NCBI GenBank assembly: GCA_035771175.1
Contig: CM069596.1
Location: forward strand, 10,745,001-10,809,000
DNA: 64,000 nucleotides
From: Paratinospora sagittata
Lineage: Eukaryota > Streptophyta > Magnoliopsida > Ranunculales > Menispermaceae
Direction of reading: 5' to 3'
Below, one piece after another: positions 10,162-20,948 of the stretch (position 1 is its first letter; each line of letters starts with the position of its first letter). Under the pieces are notes generated by a model. The model was not told where the DNA came from. It saw nothing but the letters and a program-made list of their open reading frames with translations, and did not search any database. The position numbers and the translations under genes are program-made.

Positions 10162-12885
10162 ATGGCACCCAAACCCAAAAAGCTTCGCCCCTTTTCTTCT
10201 AGAAAGCGAGCTGTGTCGCCATCATCACTTCCAGATAGGAGTATGAAACCAAGAACTGAACCAACTCAAGTCGCACTGGCTGAGGAACCCACACCAGTGA
10301 TACTTACACCTCCTACCAAAATTGCTTCTGAACCACCTCACCCACCTTCTCCTTCTCAGATGAGAAGAAAAGGAGATAATGCCGAAAAGCTCATGAACCG
10401 AGCTGTGATTGATGGAAGCTATGTCGATTTTGACTTTTTCATCAACTCCCATCTAGACATTTTCTCTATGTTTAAGTTCCAAGGTTGGATTGATTTACTT
10501 ACTTTAAACTAAAGATGGTACCCCAACCTCGTCAGACAATTCTATGCAAACATGGTCAATAAACCCAGCTCTGAACTCTTAAAACAATCAATGGTAAAAG
10601 GAAAATCTGTTGAAATTCCTCCCGGATTCTTTTTTGAAGCATTCTCTTTGCCAAATGATGAAAGTGCTCACAAACTTTCATTTACTAAAAATAAAGTTCA
10701 GTATCCAGGCTACAACAGCCTTGCCGCTCTCAATCTTGTTTCAAGGAAAAAGGACCTATCTTATGCTGACAAGAAGCTTACCAACCAGTCCTTTGAACTC
10801 ATTCCCAGAATCATCCATAACATCATTACCCACATTATTCAGCCTAATACCGGCAGCAAGGGTAATGTGAATGATTTAGAATTATTCTTAATCTGGTGTA
10901 TTCTGGAGAAGAAGAAAGTGAATCTCGCCCACATTCTCATGCATGTAATGAATACAGTGGTTAGTAGAGGAGGAGGTCTGCCACTTGGTATGTACCTTAC
11001 CACTCTGTTCGAGAGATGTGGCATCGGTTTCAGAGGAGAAACCTTCAAGGAGACTAGCAGATACAACTGCATTGGTCAAACCACTGTTAAATTAATGAGA
11101 TACACTTATGTCCCTGCTTTGGAAAGATGGTTTCCAATGTCAGAAGTTCCACTTGAAGGTGAATCCAGTGGAAAAGATGAAACAAGATAAGATGTCTTAG
11201 CAATAGTGAAGGAAGCTACCCAAGCTTCTACCACTCATGAAACCATCTCCAGACCACCATCTCCATTTGATATCCCTGTACCAATGGAATCTCAAGACTC
11301 GCAGAAAAATGATTTTGATGGTATACAAAGTAAGGATTCAGAGGGCTATGATCTGGCTATCGTACCCTATCAGGGAGATGACATGAATGAAGAGGTTGAT
11401 GAAGAGGATCATGTTGAAGATTTTCATGAGGCCAATGCTGAATTTCAAGCAGAAGATGAAGTGGAAAATATTTATGAGGAAAACTCATCCGATCATGAAC
11501 AACCTTCTTATCCATCCACAAGTAGGCTAAAAGATGAATTCTTCAGAGAGGAAGACTTTCTCAGACGAGTTAGAGAAGATCAGATTTTTGTCATGTCTCA
11601 ACTAATGACTCGTTTGGAACAGAACCAAGTTCAGCTGAAAAATGAGACATTGTCAGAAGTCCAAGAATCTCTGAAATCTCATGACAGAGTTGAGATTAAT
11701 GAGATCAAAGAACTTAACTCTCACATGATCAAGGCAATTGAATTGCTCGAGAAGCTGTCTCAACAAATGGACAGCCAGTTAAAAGTCATGCAGTCATTGC
11801 CTTCATCGAGCTCCACTCCATCATCATCACTTGATGATTTTATTAAGACAATTCAGCAGGACATGCGACAGATCAAGAAATTCATAAATGCCTTTGTTGT
11901 TGTTGTTCCGCCGAGATTGACAGCTCCTCAACAACCTCCAGCCAGACCTCAAGATCCATAGAGTCGCACAATGCCAGCTACGCCAAGTCGTGCTTCCAGT
12001 GCTATAACTGAAGAAGCTTTGAAAAATATTCATGAAGAAATTCAAAGCTTGAGAGGTAAAATGGCTGACTCTTCTAAAGAAAAGTCCATCTCTGAAACTC
12101 TGCAATCATTTTTGGATGTTATCTTGGATCAAGTAACAAGCAAGACAACGCTTGATCCGATGCTGCAGGCCATCTCCAGTCTGAAGGAGAATTTAGATAC
12201 TGCAAGACCAGCACCAACAGAGGATGATAGACTAACCAAGATTCTAGACTTGGTTACTCGTGTTTTTGAGAAATTACAAAACTTGGAGAACAAGATGCCT
12301 TTCCTTGCCACAACCACTATGGATCTGTCTTACACTGTCATCAAAGCTGCAGATCGAGTGGAAGGAGTCGTAGGCTTTTTTGAAGACCTCTTCAAGGCAA
12401 TGAACAGTAGGATGCATTCTACCATTTGGTGTATTGGCTCTAGCATGAAACACTGTACAATGCTCTTTCATCTGTTGAAGAAGAAAGGTGTCAAAGTTCC
12501 ACCTACACCACGAGCTTCAGCCTTTACACGTCCTCAAGGACCCCACGAGTTTGACAATCTTCTTGGAATATTAGAATGTGAAGATGAAGATGAATCGAAT
12601 GAAGAGTCATTGCATATAATCAGTCGAAGAGTGTATCCACCCCTAGATCCCTCATCAGAAACTTTTTCAGATCCTAAATGCAAGCGACCAATCAGGCCAG
12701 AATTTGAAGGTCACACACTATTGTAATTGATGAATTTGTCAGCAGTGTGAAAAAGAACACATGTAGTTCTTTAAGACCACAAGCACCAAGGAAACCCAAG
12801 AATTTTGTACCTAGTTCCAATGGATCCAAGAAGAATGAGAAGGCCGAAAGGAAATGGAAAGGGAAGGGTCCAAGTACGGCTATGC
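10162..12885 (+). pseudogene. Second Copia ORF, plant-transposon / envelope-like protein (copy A)
   Basis: It starts at the ATG giving MAPKPKKLRPFSSRKR. The region around RWYPNLVRQFYANM, VKGKSVEIPPGFF and the following 200 residues resembles the 'putative plant transposon protein' family (PF20167-like), which includes envelope-like ORFs of SIRE elements. This is recognised from memory, not searched. An acidic, Glu-rich stretch and a long heptad-rich region follow (about 11340-12480), then a basic, Ser/Pro-rich tail. One frame stays open from start to 12726 except for stops at 10510 (Ser to TAA), 11188 and 11959. Relative to copy B about 230 bp are missing near 11240 and about 135 bp near 12720. 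Confidence 0.8.
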
Positions 12886-13179
12886 CTACTCACTTTTTGA
12901 TGTTTTCAAATAGGGGAGAAGAGATTGTAGATATTAAGGCTAAATTAGCTCAAAAGGGAAGCTACATGTAAGGGGGAGTTTACATGAAAGGGGGAGTTCT
13001 ATCCAAGTTATTGTGTTCTATCAGAGTTAATGTATTCATTCTTGTTTATAATTTACATTGTTTGTATTTTGCGATGTTTGCATCTTACCATGTAAATTGT
13101 ATGATTAAAATCAAATAGAACTGACATGTGATTACATGAATATATTTGTCTGCATGATCTCTGAGTATTTGAAATCATC

Positions 13180-13193
13180 AAAAAGGGGGAGAT
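13180..13193 (+). other. Polypurine tract (copy A)
   Basis: AAAAAGGGGGAGAT abuts the 3' LTR, as expected for plus-strand priming in Copia elements. Confidence 0.9.
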
Positions 13194-14818
13194 TGTTATC
13201 TCAATGAACCTCATGACATGAATGTTTTGATGATCCCAAATATCTCCAGTTGGTCTATCTAATGATCTTGTCAAGTGTTTCAGATTTATCAAGAATCAAG
13301 ATCAAGGAACTGTGATCACAAGCCTATTGAACATCAAAGTAAAGTTCTGAGTCTATCAATACTTAAAATGTAAAGTTTATCGATCATCTTACTCTCAGCA
13401 AGATTTTTATCGTTTGCATATTTTGATCGTAACATTTTAATCGTACCTTATAATTTTTAAAGTATTTGTTTTGATTAAAAGAACCAATGATGTTTTATCT
13501 AGTTTTAATTGTGAAATCAAAAACCGCTTTTATAAAGTCTTTCAAGACGCTAATGTTTTAGCAGCCCCCTCCTGGACTTGATGAGTCAGGACGCTCAAGG
13601 TGGAGTTGAACTATTTAATAAGGACGCTTACTTGTTAGTAGTGACCTTTCTTTTATCAACCTTTGAAAAAGTCAGGACGCTAATTTAGTTTCAGCTCGCT
13701 AAAAGATTTTCTTTTATCTTTAAGTGATTTCTATCTTTAAGGACGCTGATAAGTTATAAGTTGAATGAATTATCAGGACACTGCTTGTGTAGGAGCGCCC
13801 TCATCCTTAGAATCAACTTAAGTAACTTTCAGGGCACTCACAGTCCGTCAGTGCGCTTAAACATTATTTCAAAACTGCTTTTAATATTTCAGGACGCTTA
13901 CTCTTGCGTAGCGCCCTCATATGTTTTGCGTTTTAAAACCAAGCAAGACTCTTACTGCGAAGTAGCGCCCTCATGCTTTAAGTCGTTTAATTGTCAAAAT
14001 AAGTCAGGTTGCTTACTACTTAGTAGCGCCCTTACTTCATTGTTCAGTAGGACGCTGATATTCTATGAGCGCCCTCAAAGGTGCAAAACGACAGAAATGA
14101 TATTTTTGCTATTATGACATGTTAGTCTTTTTAGCCAACTTTTCATGACAACTTTTCGTACAAAATCAATTTTCTATATTTGTAAGAGATATTCTCTGAT
14201 TCACGAACCATGCCTTCTAAAACTTTCCTTATTCGTGTATCTACTGAGCTAACATTCTATCTTTATCTGAAAATCTATTTGAAGTTTGAAACTATTTTCA
14301 CTCAAATCGTTCAGCACTGTTTTAACTTATATCATTCTTGTTGAAAGAGTAATTTGAGAGATAGTTCATAGGATACAGTTGTACTCAATTTCATATCTTG
14401 TATATTATATTAAGGTTGAAACAGTAGTTACATAAACTACTGAGTTGATATTCGTCTGTCAACGAAGCTAGGTTGTCTCACACCCGTAAGTTGAGAAGAA
14501 TTCAGGTCCATCTCACACCCGTAAGTTGAGATAGGTTGGTCTCACACCTTGAAGCTGAGCAGTGTAACAGTTGTTCGCATACCCGAAAGTTGAGAAAAGG
14601 TGTAATGGTTTGATCTTCACCCGTAAGAAGGTTTATAGTGATAAGGTTAAAATTCTAACTGAGGAGGTTAGGTGGTGGACGTAGGCAAGTAGCCGAACCA
14701 CTATAAATTGACTATGCATACTTGCTTATTTTTCTGCACTTTAATCTTGCCATTGTAATTAATTTTAAATTGTCTAAGTGTCCAATTCACCCCCCTCTTG
14801 GACATAACGGGGCCAACA
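13194..14818 (+). repeat. Copia 3' LTR (copy A), internally deleted
   Basis: It starts TGTTATCTCAATG and ends GGCCAACA, 1625 bp. Against the 5' LTR it lacks about 288 bp corresponding to 1926-2213, including the TATA-like site. It also lacks a short GGACGTTGATAAAATGT segment near 13583. The latter loss is shared with the copy B 3' LTR. Confidence 0.92.
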
Positions 14819-14823
14819 ATATG
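14819..14823 (+). repeat. Target site duplication, right copy
   Basis: ATATG directly follows the 3' LTR end CCAACA and matches 852-856. The 5-bp length is the norm for LTR retrotransposons. Confidence 0.85.
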
Positions 14824-14944
14824 CTCCATCTTGCCTCAAATCTAAATGTTTCCAATCCAACACATGGGTAGGATCTGGATAACGCTACTGAGTAGGATAT
14901 GAGTGATACTTCCTCAACAATATCAAAACATGAAATACATTATG
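14824..14944 (-). pseudogene. Gypsy pol fragment, right side of the Copia insertion
   Basis: The minus strand reads HNVFHV...LRKYHSYPTQ, then HVLDWKHLDLRQDGAY. This is the stretch between integrase and the pol tail in plant gypsy elements. It joins in frame to the fragment ending at 856 when the Copia element is removed. At about 14944 it is fused directly to gag sequence, so integrase, RT and protease are missing. Confidence 0.8.
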
Positions 14945-15448
14945 TACTTCTGAGGTTTCATTCTCTTAAACCTCTGCATCAAATCAGACTGATGCTTCAT
15001 CACCTCTCTTGCTAATGATGTGCGTGTAGAGGACGGTTGTGATACAACTGCAGCAGGCTTTGCTGCAATCTTTGTCCTACAAGTCTCTACCTCGACCCTA
15101 TTAGGTCCAGCCGAGAGTTGGTTGGCGTATTACAACCTCCATTCTCGCCATCCACTCCTGCATCTATGAATTCTGGGCCACCATTAATCGACCTTGAGCC
15201 TCAACTAGTTCTTCCAACCTCTTAATTCTATCCTGATCTGTAGGCTCCATACGTGTAATCTTTCTCGGTCTGCCTCTCTTTCTCATACAGTTGAGAAAAA
15301 AAAATGAGGCAACTATCACATATAGAGAAGCAACAGATTATCTAATATCATATCTACCATACTATATTACTACACAGAGAAAATAATATAGTAAGGCTTA
15401 TGCATTATCTTGAAGCATTTAAATCCTAAGTCTTTTACAAAACCTAGG
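14945..15448 (-). pseudogene. Gypsy gag N-terminal fragment (copy A)
   Basis: The minus strand encodes a basic start (MRKRGRPRKIT) followed by an acidic helix (QDRIKRLEELVEAQ) and MQEWMARME, as in gypsy gag N-termini. Copy B (about 49594-50090) carries the same stretch and continues into the rest of gag. The A copy is cut at about 14944. Confidence 0.7.
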
Positions 15449-15460
15449 CTCTGATTCCAA
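15449..15460 (-). other. Gypsy primer binding site (one mismatch)
   Basis: GCTCTGATTCCA differs by one base from the complement of the initiator Met-tRNA PBS. It sits just before the LTR at 15464. Confidence 0.8.
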
Positions 15461-15463
15461 CGC

Positions 15464-17368
15464 TGTCAGGACCCCATCACAATCCCCCAGGGCATCGTGA
15501 CCAGCACAGGAATCTATCCATCCTATTCCCCCATAGGACGATTAGATCCCTGTTAAGCATCAACCGAGACTCTAACAGAGTCTCCCCTGAAAACTTGACA
15601 TCTCACAATCTCAAATACCCTGATAAACATCACATCCACACATATATATATCACATAAACCCAAATATATATATATATATCAACATTCGCACCATAGATT
15701 ACATCATACTCATATTTAAAGTTCCAACCCTGCTAACATCTAGCAATTTTTCTAACATTAATAACACATTAGCTGAAGGACTTGAAAATTTTGGGAATAG
15801 AATGAGCCAACGGTGCCCAGTGAAATAGAATATTCAATCATACCATCATTCACACATCTACATAATCATGCATGCTCATGTATGTTATGTAAATCAACAT
15901 GCAAACACCAATGTATATGCACATTCAATATAATATGCAATTCACATTCACATGCAATCATAGCAATCCATTCTCATTTCAATTAGCTTTCCCAAGACTT
16001 ACGTAATACATAGTCAATAGGCACTAACATAACTCACTACAACATTTCAGCCAGATGGCAAAGTGGTTTAGTTCTATATACTATCTAGGAGCTTGGGATC
16101 CTCGTCATAGGCAGAACGGTCTCATCACCTCCAGTGGACAATGAAGACGCAATCACGTTACTCATCCGAGGGTTGAGAGTCTCGTACGCCGATGCATATG
16201 ATGAGATCAATATTTGTTGATGGACCTATCACTTATCTATATTTGTTGACATAACATTTATAAACACAAATGCATCAATTGAAGTATAACATGATTCAAA
16301 CTAATCATATGGTTTATGCATCATTTTCATAAAAAGTATGCAAACGCCTCTATGAGGTCACGTCAGGATAACACATGCCTACACTCTTTCCCCATTGCGC
16401 TATGGGTTTAGTCCAACGCATTATCCATCACAAATCCTTTCACCTTTACATTCCTCATAGAGAGTCCCATCCATTACGCACTTGTAAGTGACTCTGGAGG
16501 TACATTTTCCAAAGGAACAAGAATGTGAAAAGATAACCAATGCCAAAGTATTCAATCCAAAATACTCAAGGCAATACTATGCATATAAATCCATTTGTCA
16601 TGATCATAAATACTATGCACATATACAATAAAATGCATATCATTAAACAATTTTATTTTATATAAATACAATGCCATAAATGGAGAAATAAAGAGAGAAA
16701 TACTTACTACCAACCACAAGCCAATTACCCAAGCCAAAAGCCCTCAAATTGGCTAATCAAAACACAATGACCTGAAATGAATCAAATTCATTTATGATCA
16801 ATTTCAAGTTCAATTATGCCTAATTGCATAATTCTCTTAAAATCCCCAAATCCCTACAATTCAATACTCAACTCCAAATTATCAATGTCCACCCCATAGG
16901 CATCCATCTTGCCAAATTACATGATGATACAAAGCCTAGGCCTAGGCCAACATAAATCACTTACATTCCATCACATGCTCAATTTATCAATTTCAAAGCA
17001 ATTGCATCAAAATCTCCAATATAAGGAAATCTCTACAATAGGCCAACATGGGCAAATTAAACTAATCAACAATCCATAACATGAGAATTCCTCAATTGAC
17101 ATTACCAATGTTTCAAGCATGCCAATTTATGCAATATAGGTCACATGCATTCCAAATGGAAAGCTATAGGTCACGTTTCTTGAGTTAGAGTCAAATACAT
17201 GGCTTAACATGTAAACACCTTTAATAATGGAATTAGAAACATTAATTACACTCCTAATTCAATGCACTGTTCGGATGTAACAAACTGCCAAATAAAATAT
17301 CCAATAATTAAATTAATTGTTCAGATTCAAGAATATCAAGAGACAAACCTTCTGTCCAAAATTGAGCA
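15464..17368 (-). repeat. Gypsy 5' LTR, truncated (copy A)
   Basis: It begins TGTCAGGACCCCATCAC on the plus strand and matches 50107-52158. At about 17368 it jumps to sequence matching 55816 onward, so about 3.65 kb present in copy B is missing here. A short (AT)n run lies near 15668. No gene is visible. Confidence 0.82.
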
Positions 17369-17990
17369 CAATTTACAGCACAAGCACCTCCATTGAATGT
17401 GTTGTTCAATTCATCCATTCATCAATTCTCTCCAATTTCTCTACAATTCAATATTTCCAACCATTTACCATCAATTACCAATCATAATCCACTTTTAATT
17501 GCCAATTTTCACACAAAATTCCCTTTTAGCGCTGCGACGCTCCAAGCGTTGAGTTCTTTCGCTTTTCTTCACCTTTCAGCTCCACGGCGCTACATTTGAG
17601 CACCGTGGCGCTCAAAATGTCACATGGTGCCTTTTTTTCTTTTTTGTGACTTCGTGGACTTAGCCAATTTTTGTTTTTTTTGACTTGGGTTCTTTATGTT
17701 CCTTTTTTTCTCTTCTTATACATGTTTGCATCATCCAAAACCATGACTAACACATCTAAATACCTACAAAACAAAGCAAATCAAATCAATAACACACTAA
17801 AATATGAAATGGATCAAATTATATACTAATAAACAAAAATAATGCATAAAAAATCAAATAAATCCTAAACTAACATATGCATCAAAACTAACATAAACAC
17901 ATAAAACTAATGCATAAAATGTCCTAAAACACACCTAAAACATGCTCTAAAACCTATCTAAATATGGAACTATCAATGCCCTTATTCTAC
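17369..17990 (+). repeat. Right part of another LTR-like sequence
   Basis: This matches 55816-56444, which in copy B is the right part of a sequence starting TGTCACGACCCCC at 54730. It contains GCGCTGCGACGCTCC near 17530 and a long A-rich stretch. No real coding content is seen; the short open frame at 17393 is not protein-like. Confidence 0.45.
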
Positions 17991-18465
17991 ATTCTTATGA
18001 AGGGAATGGCATTTGAGACTTGAAGTTAGATTCGAGCCTCCATCTTCGTTCGAGAAGTGTATCACTTCGGAGAATGCTCGCGGTCTGCATAACCATGGCG
18101 ATAATGTGATGAGAGCTGCCTCTTTAGCTACATTATGGATGGTTTGGAGGGAGCGTAATAAACGTATTTTTTAGAGGGTTGTTAGAAGTTGTGGTTGTCT
18201 TTAGAATGGTTTAATTATCATGGCTAGTTCTTGAGTCGTTGCATTTAAGCTTAATGGTGACTATTCTCTCAACGAGTGAGTTAGATATTGCAGAGAGTCT
18301 CTTTATTGATTATACTTTGTGTCTGTGTCTTTCGATGTTGCTGCTTTGTTGTTTTGGTTTCCTTGTACTTAATGTTGAGAACCACCGGTTCTCCTTTTTG
18401 TTTGTTGTAAACCTTTCATTTTTAATATAACTTGTATTTGTTTTTTCTCAAAAAAAAAAAAAATT
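17991..18465 (+). mobile_element. LINE 3' end with poly(A) tail (copy A)
   Basis: A short frame encodes RAASLATLWMVWRERNKRIF, the hallmark end of the reverse-transcriptase zinc-binding region in plant L1-type LINEs. A T-rich 3' UTR and an A tail at 18450-18463 follow. The rest of the LINE is missing here. In copy B an endonuclease portion survives further left. Confidence 0.75.
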
Positions 18466-19734
18466 GCCTCATTTCAAACTTAGGTTATCAGAAACCATGT
18501 CTTTTTCTTTGCTTTGACTTATATATATATATATAGTATATAACCAGTTAAATTTGTTTTCAAAAAGTTTAGAATGATTTTTCTAATCTTAGTGGATCAA
18601 CCTTATTAAGTGCTATAACTTATTTTTGTACATTTGCTAGTTTTTTTTAGCTTATTCAAAAGATCACATCAAGATACAATTGATTTGAGTAACTCTGTGT
18701 AAGACAGTCATATTCTCAAGAATTTTCTTTGCAAGACAGAGTTAGATTATAGGTTGGATTAGTAAGTCTTTGATTTGAATTTGCCATGAGCCAAACATAA
18801 TTCTTCTATATAACTTTTCCACTCCAAACTTCAAGTAGATTGAATCTATTTTGACATCTCTAATTTTCTTCACAACTTAATGAATCAATTAAACCATATT
18901 AAAGTGTCAAATCGTAGCTTCGATACTAATTGTTGGGTAAGTACCTAAAATCGTCATATCTTAAAGATTCAATAAAGAAAAAAATTCCCCTCGACCCAAG
19001 GATATAAGTGGAAAACTCAAAATCAAAGAATAAATCACAACCAAGACAAAACTGAAATGAAGGAGATCAGGCCTTGTTTGACTTGACTTCTACTCATTTG
19101 AAGATTCCAACATCTGCAGACTCTAGTTCTCTTTATGTTTGACCTTAATAAAGACTTTTGAAGCCCAAGTTCAGCCATCGGCCCATTGGAAGTAACCTCA
19201 GTCCAGTTTCGTGCATGTGTCGCAAGGATAAAATAGTCAAAAATCATAGTTTAAAAAAAATAGAAGTAAAGATTGGGAGCTTCAATTTGTACCCCAAAAA
19301 ACACTATCATTACCTACCAAAATAATATAATTTCTACCATACCCTTCGAAGATTTGTCCAAAATGCCCGTACGTTAAATTTATTTTAGTTTAATTCCAAA
19401 TCATTTATTAAACCCTAAACTCTTCTTCTATTTTCATCTTCCCTTTCTTCTCACATTTTGTCTTTCAAATACTTCTTGAGACCTTTAAGAGTTATTTTCA
19501 AAGGGTTAAGACCCTTTTTAAAGGATTTTTGAGTGTTTTAAACCATGTTTAGTTGGTCTTCTAGAGTAGTAAAAACTCACTCAAGGGCATTCAAAATCTC
19601 TACTCTTCTAGTTTGAAAGGAGTTAAATCGAAGTTCTCAAGGTCATAAACGCCACAAAACGGGTCCATATGTCTTGTACAGCCATAAAAATAGACTTAAA
19701 GCACCATATTCCTGAAAAAACATCGAAAACACTC
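18466..19734. other. Intergenic, old repeat debris
   Basis: No gene is visible. GATACTAATTGTTGGGTAAG near 18922-18940 looks like a decayed PBS and LTR start of a minus-strand Copia element; this is tentative. The whole stretch is shared with copy B (56927-58215). Confidence 0.4.
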
Positions 19735-19905
19735 AGTTCGGTAAAACCCTACCGAACTTATCTCTTTGGTTCGGAAGTACAAGATCGAACCTAAGACAGT
19801 AGGTTCAGTTGGGTCCTACCGAACTTTTGCCCTCAGTTTGGTAAGACAGGACCGAACATATATGTTCGGTTCGGTAGGACACTACCGAATGTGTCATGAT
19901 GCAAT
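19735..19905. repeat. Cluster of GTTCGGTAG / CTACCGAAC inverted motifs
   Basis: Repeated GTTCGGT and ACCGAAC pairs alternate in this stretch, for example TTCGGTAAAACCCTACCGAA near 19737 and GTTCGGTAGGACACTACCGAA near 19873. They can form several short hairpins. In copy B only the first pair remains because about 700 bp is deleted. Confidence 0.65.
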
Positions 19906-20848
19906 TATTCATATATTTTCAATTAAACTATCTAATGTGTCAACTATAAATTAGAGATTATGGAACATACCTGATCATCTCATGCCATGAGATGCAAATT
20001 TGTTCTCTTTTTCATTCCACGAATAATTTATTTTTGCTTGAATCATCCCAAGCTATCTTACAAGAATATATATTAGAGAGAGAGGATGGAAACACACATG
20101 ATCAGAGCCAGAAGCTTCCCTTCCTGGTAATTTTATTTTTTTTCATTTGACATAAGCATTCTATCTTTGCTGCGTGTGTTATTTTGTTGCCTCCAGAAAA
20201 GATCTCACCTTGTTCTACTTATTTGCTTCTTTCATGTCAGTCGAGAGAGCCTCCCTTTTTTTCTTTAAGTCATATTCTCATCATTTTGCTCACTCACTTT
20301 TGAAGATACTAAGGGCAATATTTTTCTTTGTCATTGCACTTCTTCATAAATCCCATGATAATCTCATAAGAAATAAATTTATTGCAAAGCTAATGTCTTT
20401 TAGCTCCTTTGTATTTTCATGGGACATTAGCTACTAAATCCTTATACCACAGCTTAATATATAGGAAATGATTTTTGAATACTTGGGCAGTATGCAGCTT
20501 CACCTTGAAGAGCTTATAAGTAAACAACAGCCCTTTTCTGACCAAAAAATAAATAAAAACAGCCCTTAAAGGTAACTTCAACACAAAGCCCAGCATGTAA
20601 GTTAAAATGCTCTTAAACCATACATTGGCTTGTTATACATAATTCAAAGCCATCAAATGTAAACTACTATCTATAAGCACGCATGAGGTTGAAGAAATTC
20701 TTTTCACTATCTTATCTTGTGTATAGCTTGAAATGTAAAGAATTTCATTGAAAAGAATAAGTAATGGTTAGAACTGTCATGGGTCAAAACAACCCTAAAA
20801 AATATGAATAATGAACACCTATTTACACAATGAATAGTTAGGGAGTGT
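19906..20848. other. Intergenic region downstream of the C3H-WD40 gene
   Basis: No supportable gene. The part up to about 20467 is missing from copy B. The 3' UTR of the minus-strand gene probably lies near the right end. Confidence 0.5.
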
Positions 20849-20948
20849 TAGTTCAAAGTCATCTTCTTGATTGTGAGGATCTTCCCAGGTATCAATCTTT
20901 CCATTTTCACCAGCAGCAAGGACTAGTAGGAGGAAGCTTCAGAATGTC

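Larger units (their letters stand above)
857..14818 (+). mobile_element. SIRE-like Copia LTR retrotransposon without pol (copy A)
   Basis: This is a complete insertion bounded by TG...CA LTRs and a perfect 5-bp target duplication. The order is 5' LTR 857-2785, initiator-Met PBS 2788-2799, gag remnant 2842-3874, an inserted gypsy fragment 3875-9834, a leader, a second ORF remnant 10162-12885, PPT 13180-13193 and 3' LTR 13194-14818. No protease, integrase, RT or RNase H of Copia type is present. The long LTRs, UBN2-type gag and extra ORF before the PPT resemble the SIRE/Maximus lineage, but that assignment is inference. The element sits in a minus-strand gypsy pol. Its gag and second ORF carry frameshifts and stops, so it is dead. 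Confidence 0.9.

Noticed and set aside
17393..17599. 68-codon frame shared with 55845-56051
   Set aside because: It lies in LTR-like sequence, and its conservation reflects the duplication only.
20174..20437. 87-codon open frame near 20.2 kb
   Set aside because: Phe/Ser-rich, no recognisable domain, absent from copy B, probably chance.
20850..20948. Extra coding exon beyond the C3H-WD40 stop codon
   Set aside because: One frame reads plausibly for about 25 residues, but the WD40 protein ends normally at the usual family length and no splice acceptor is needed.
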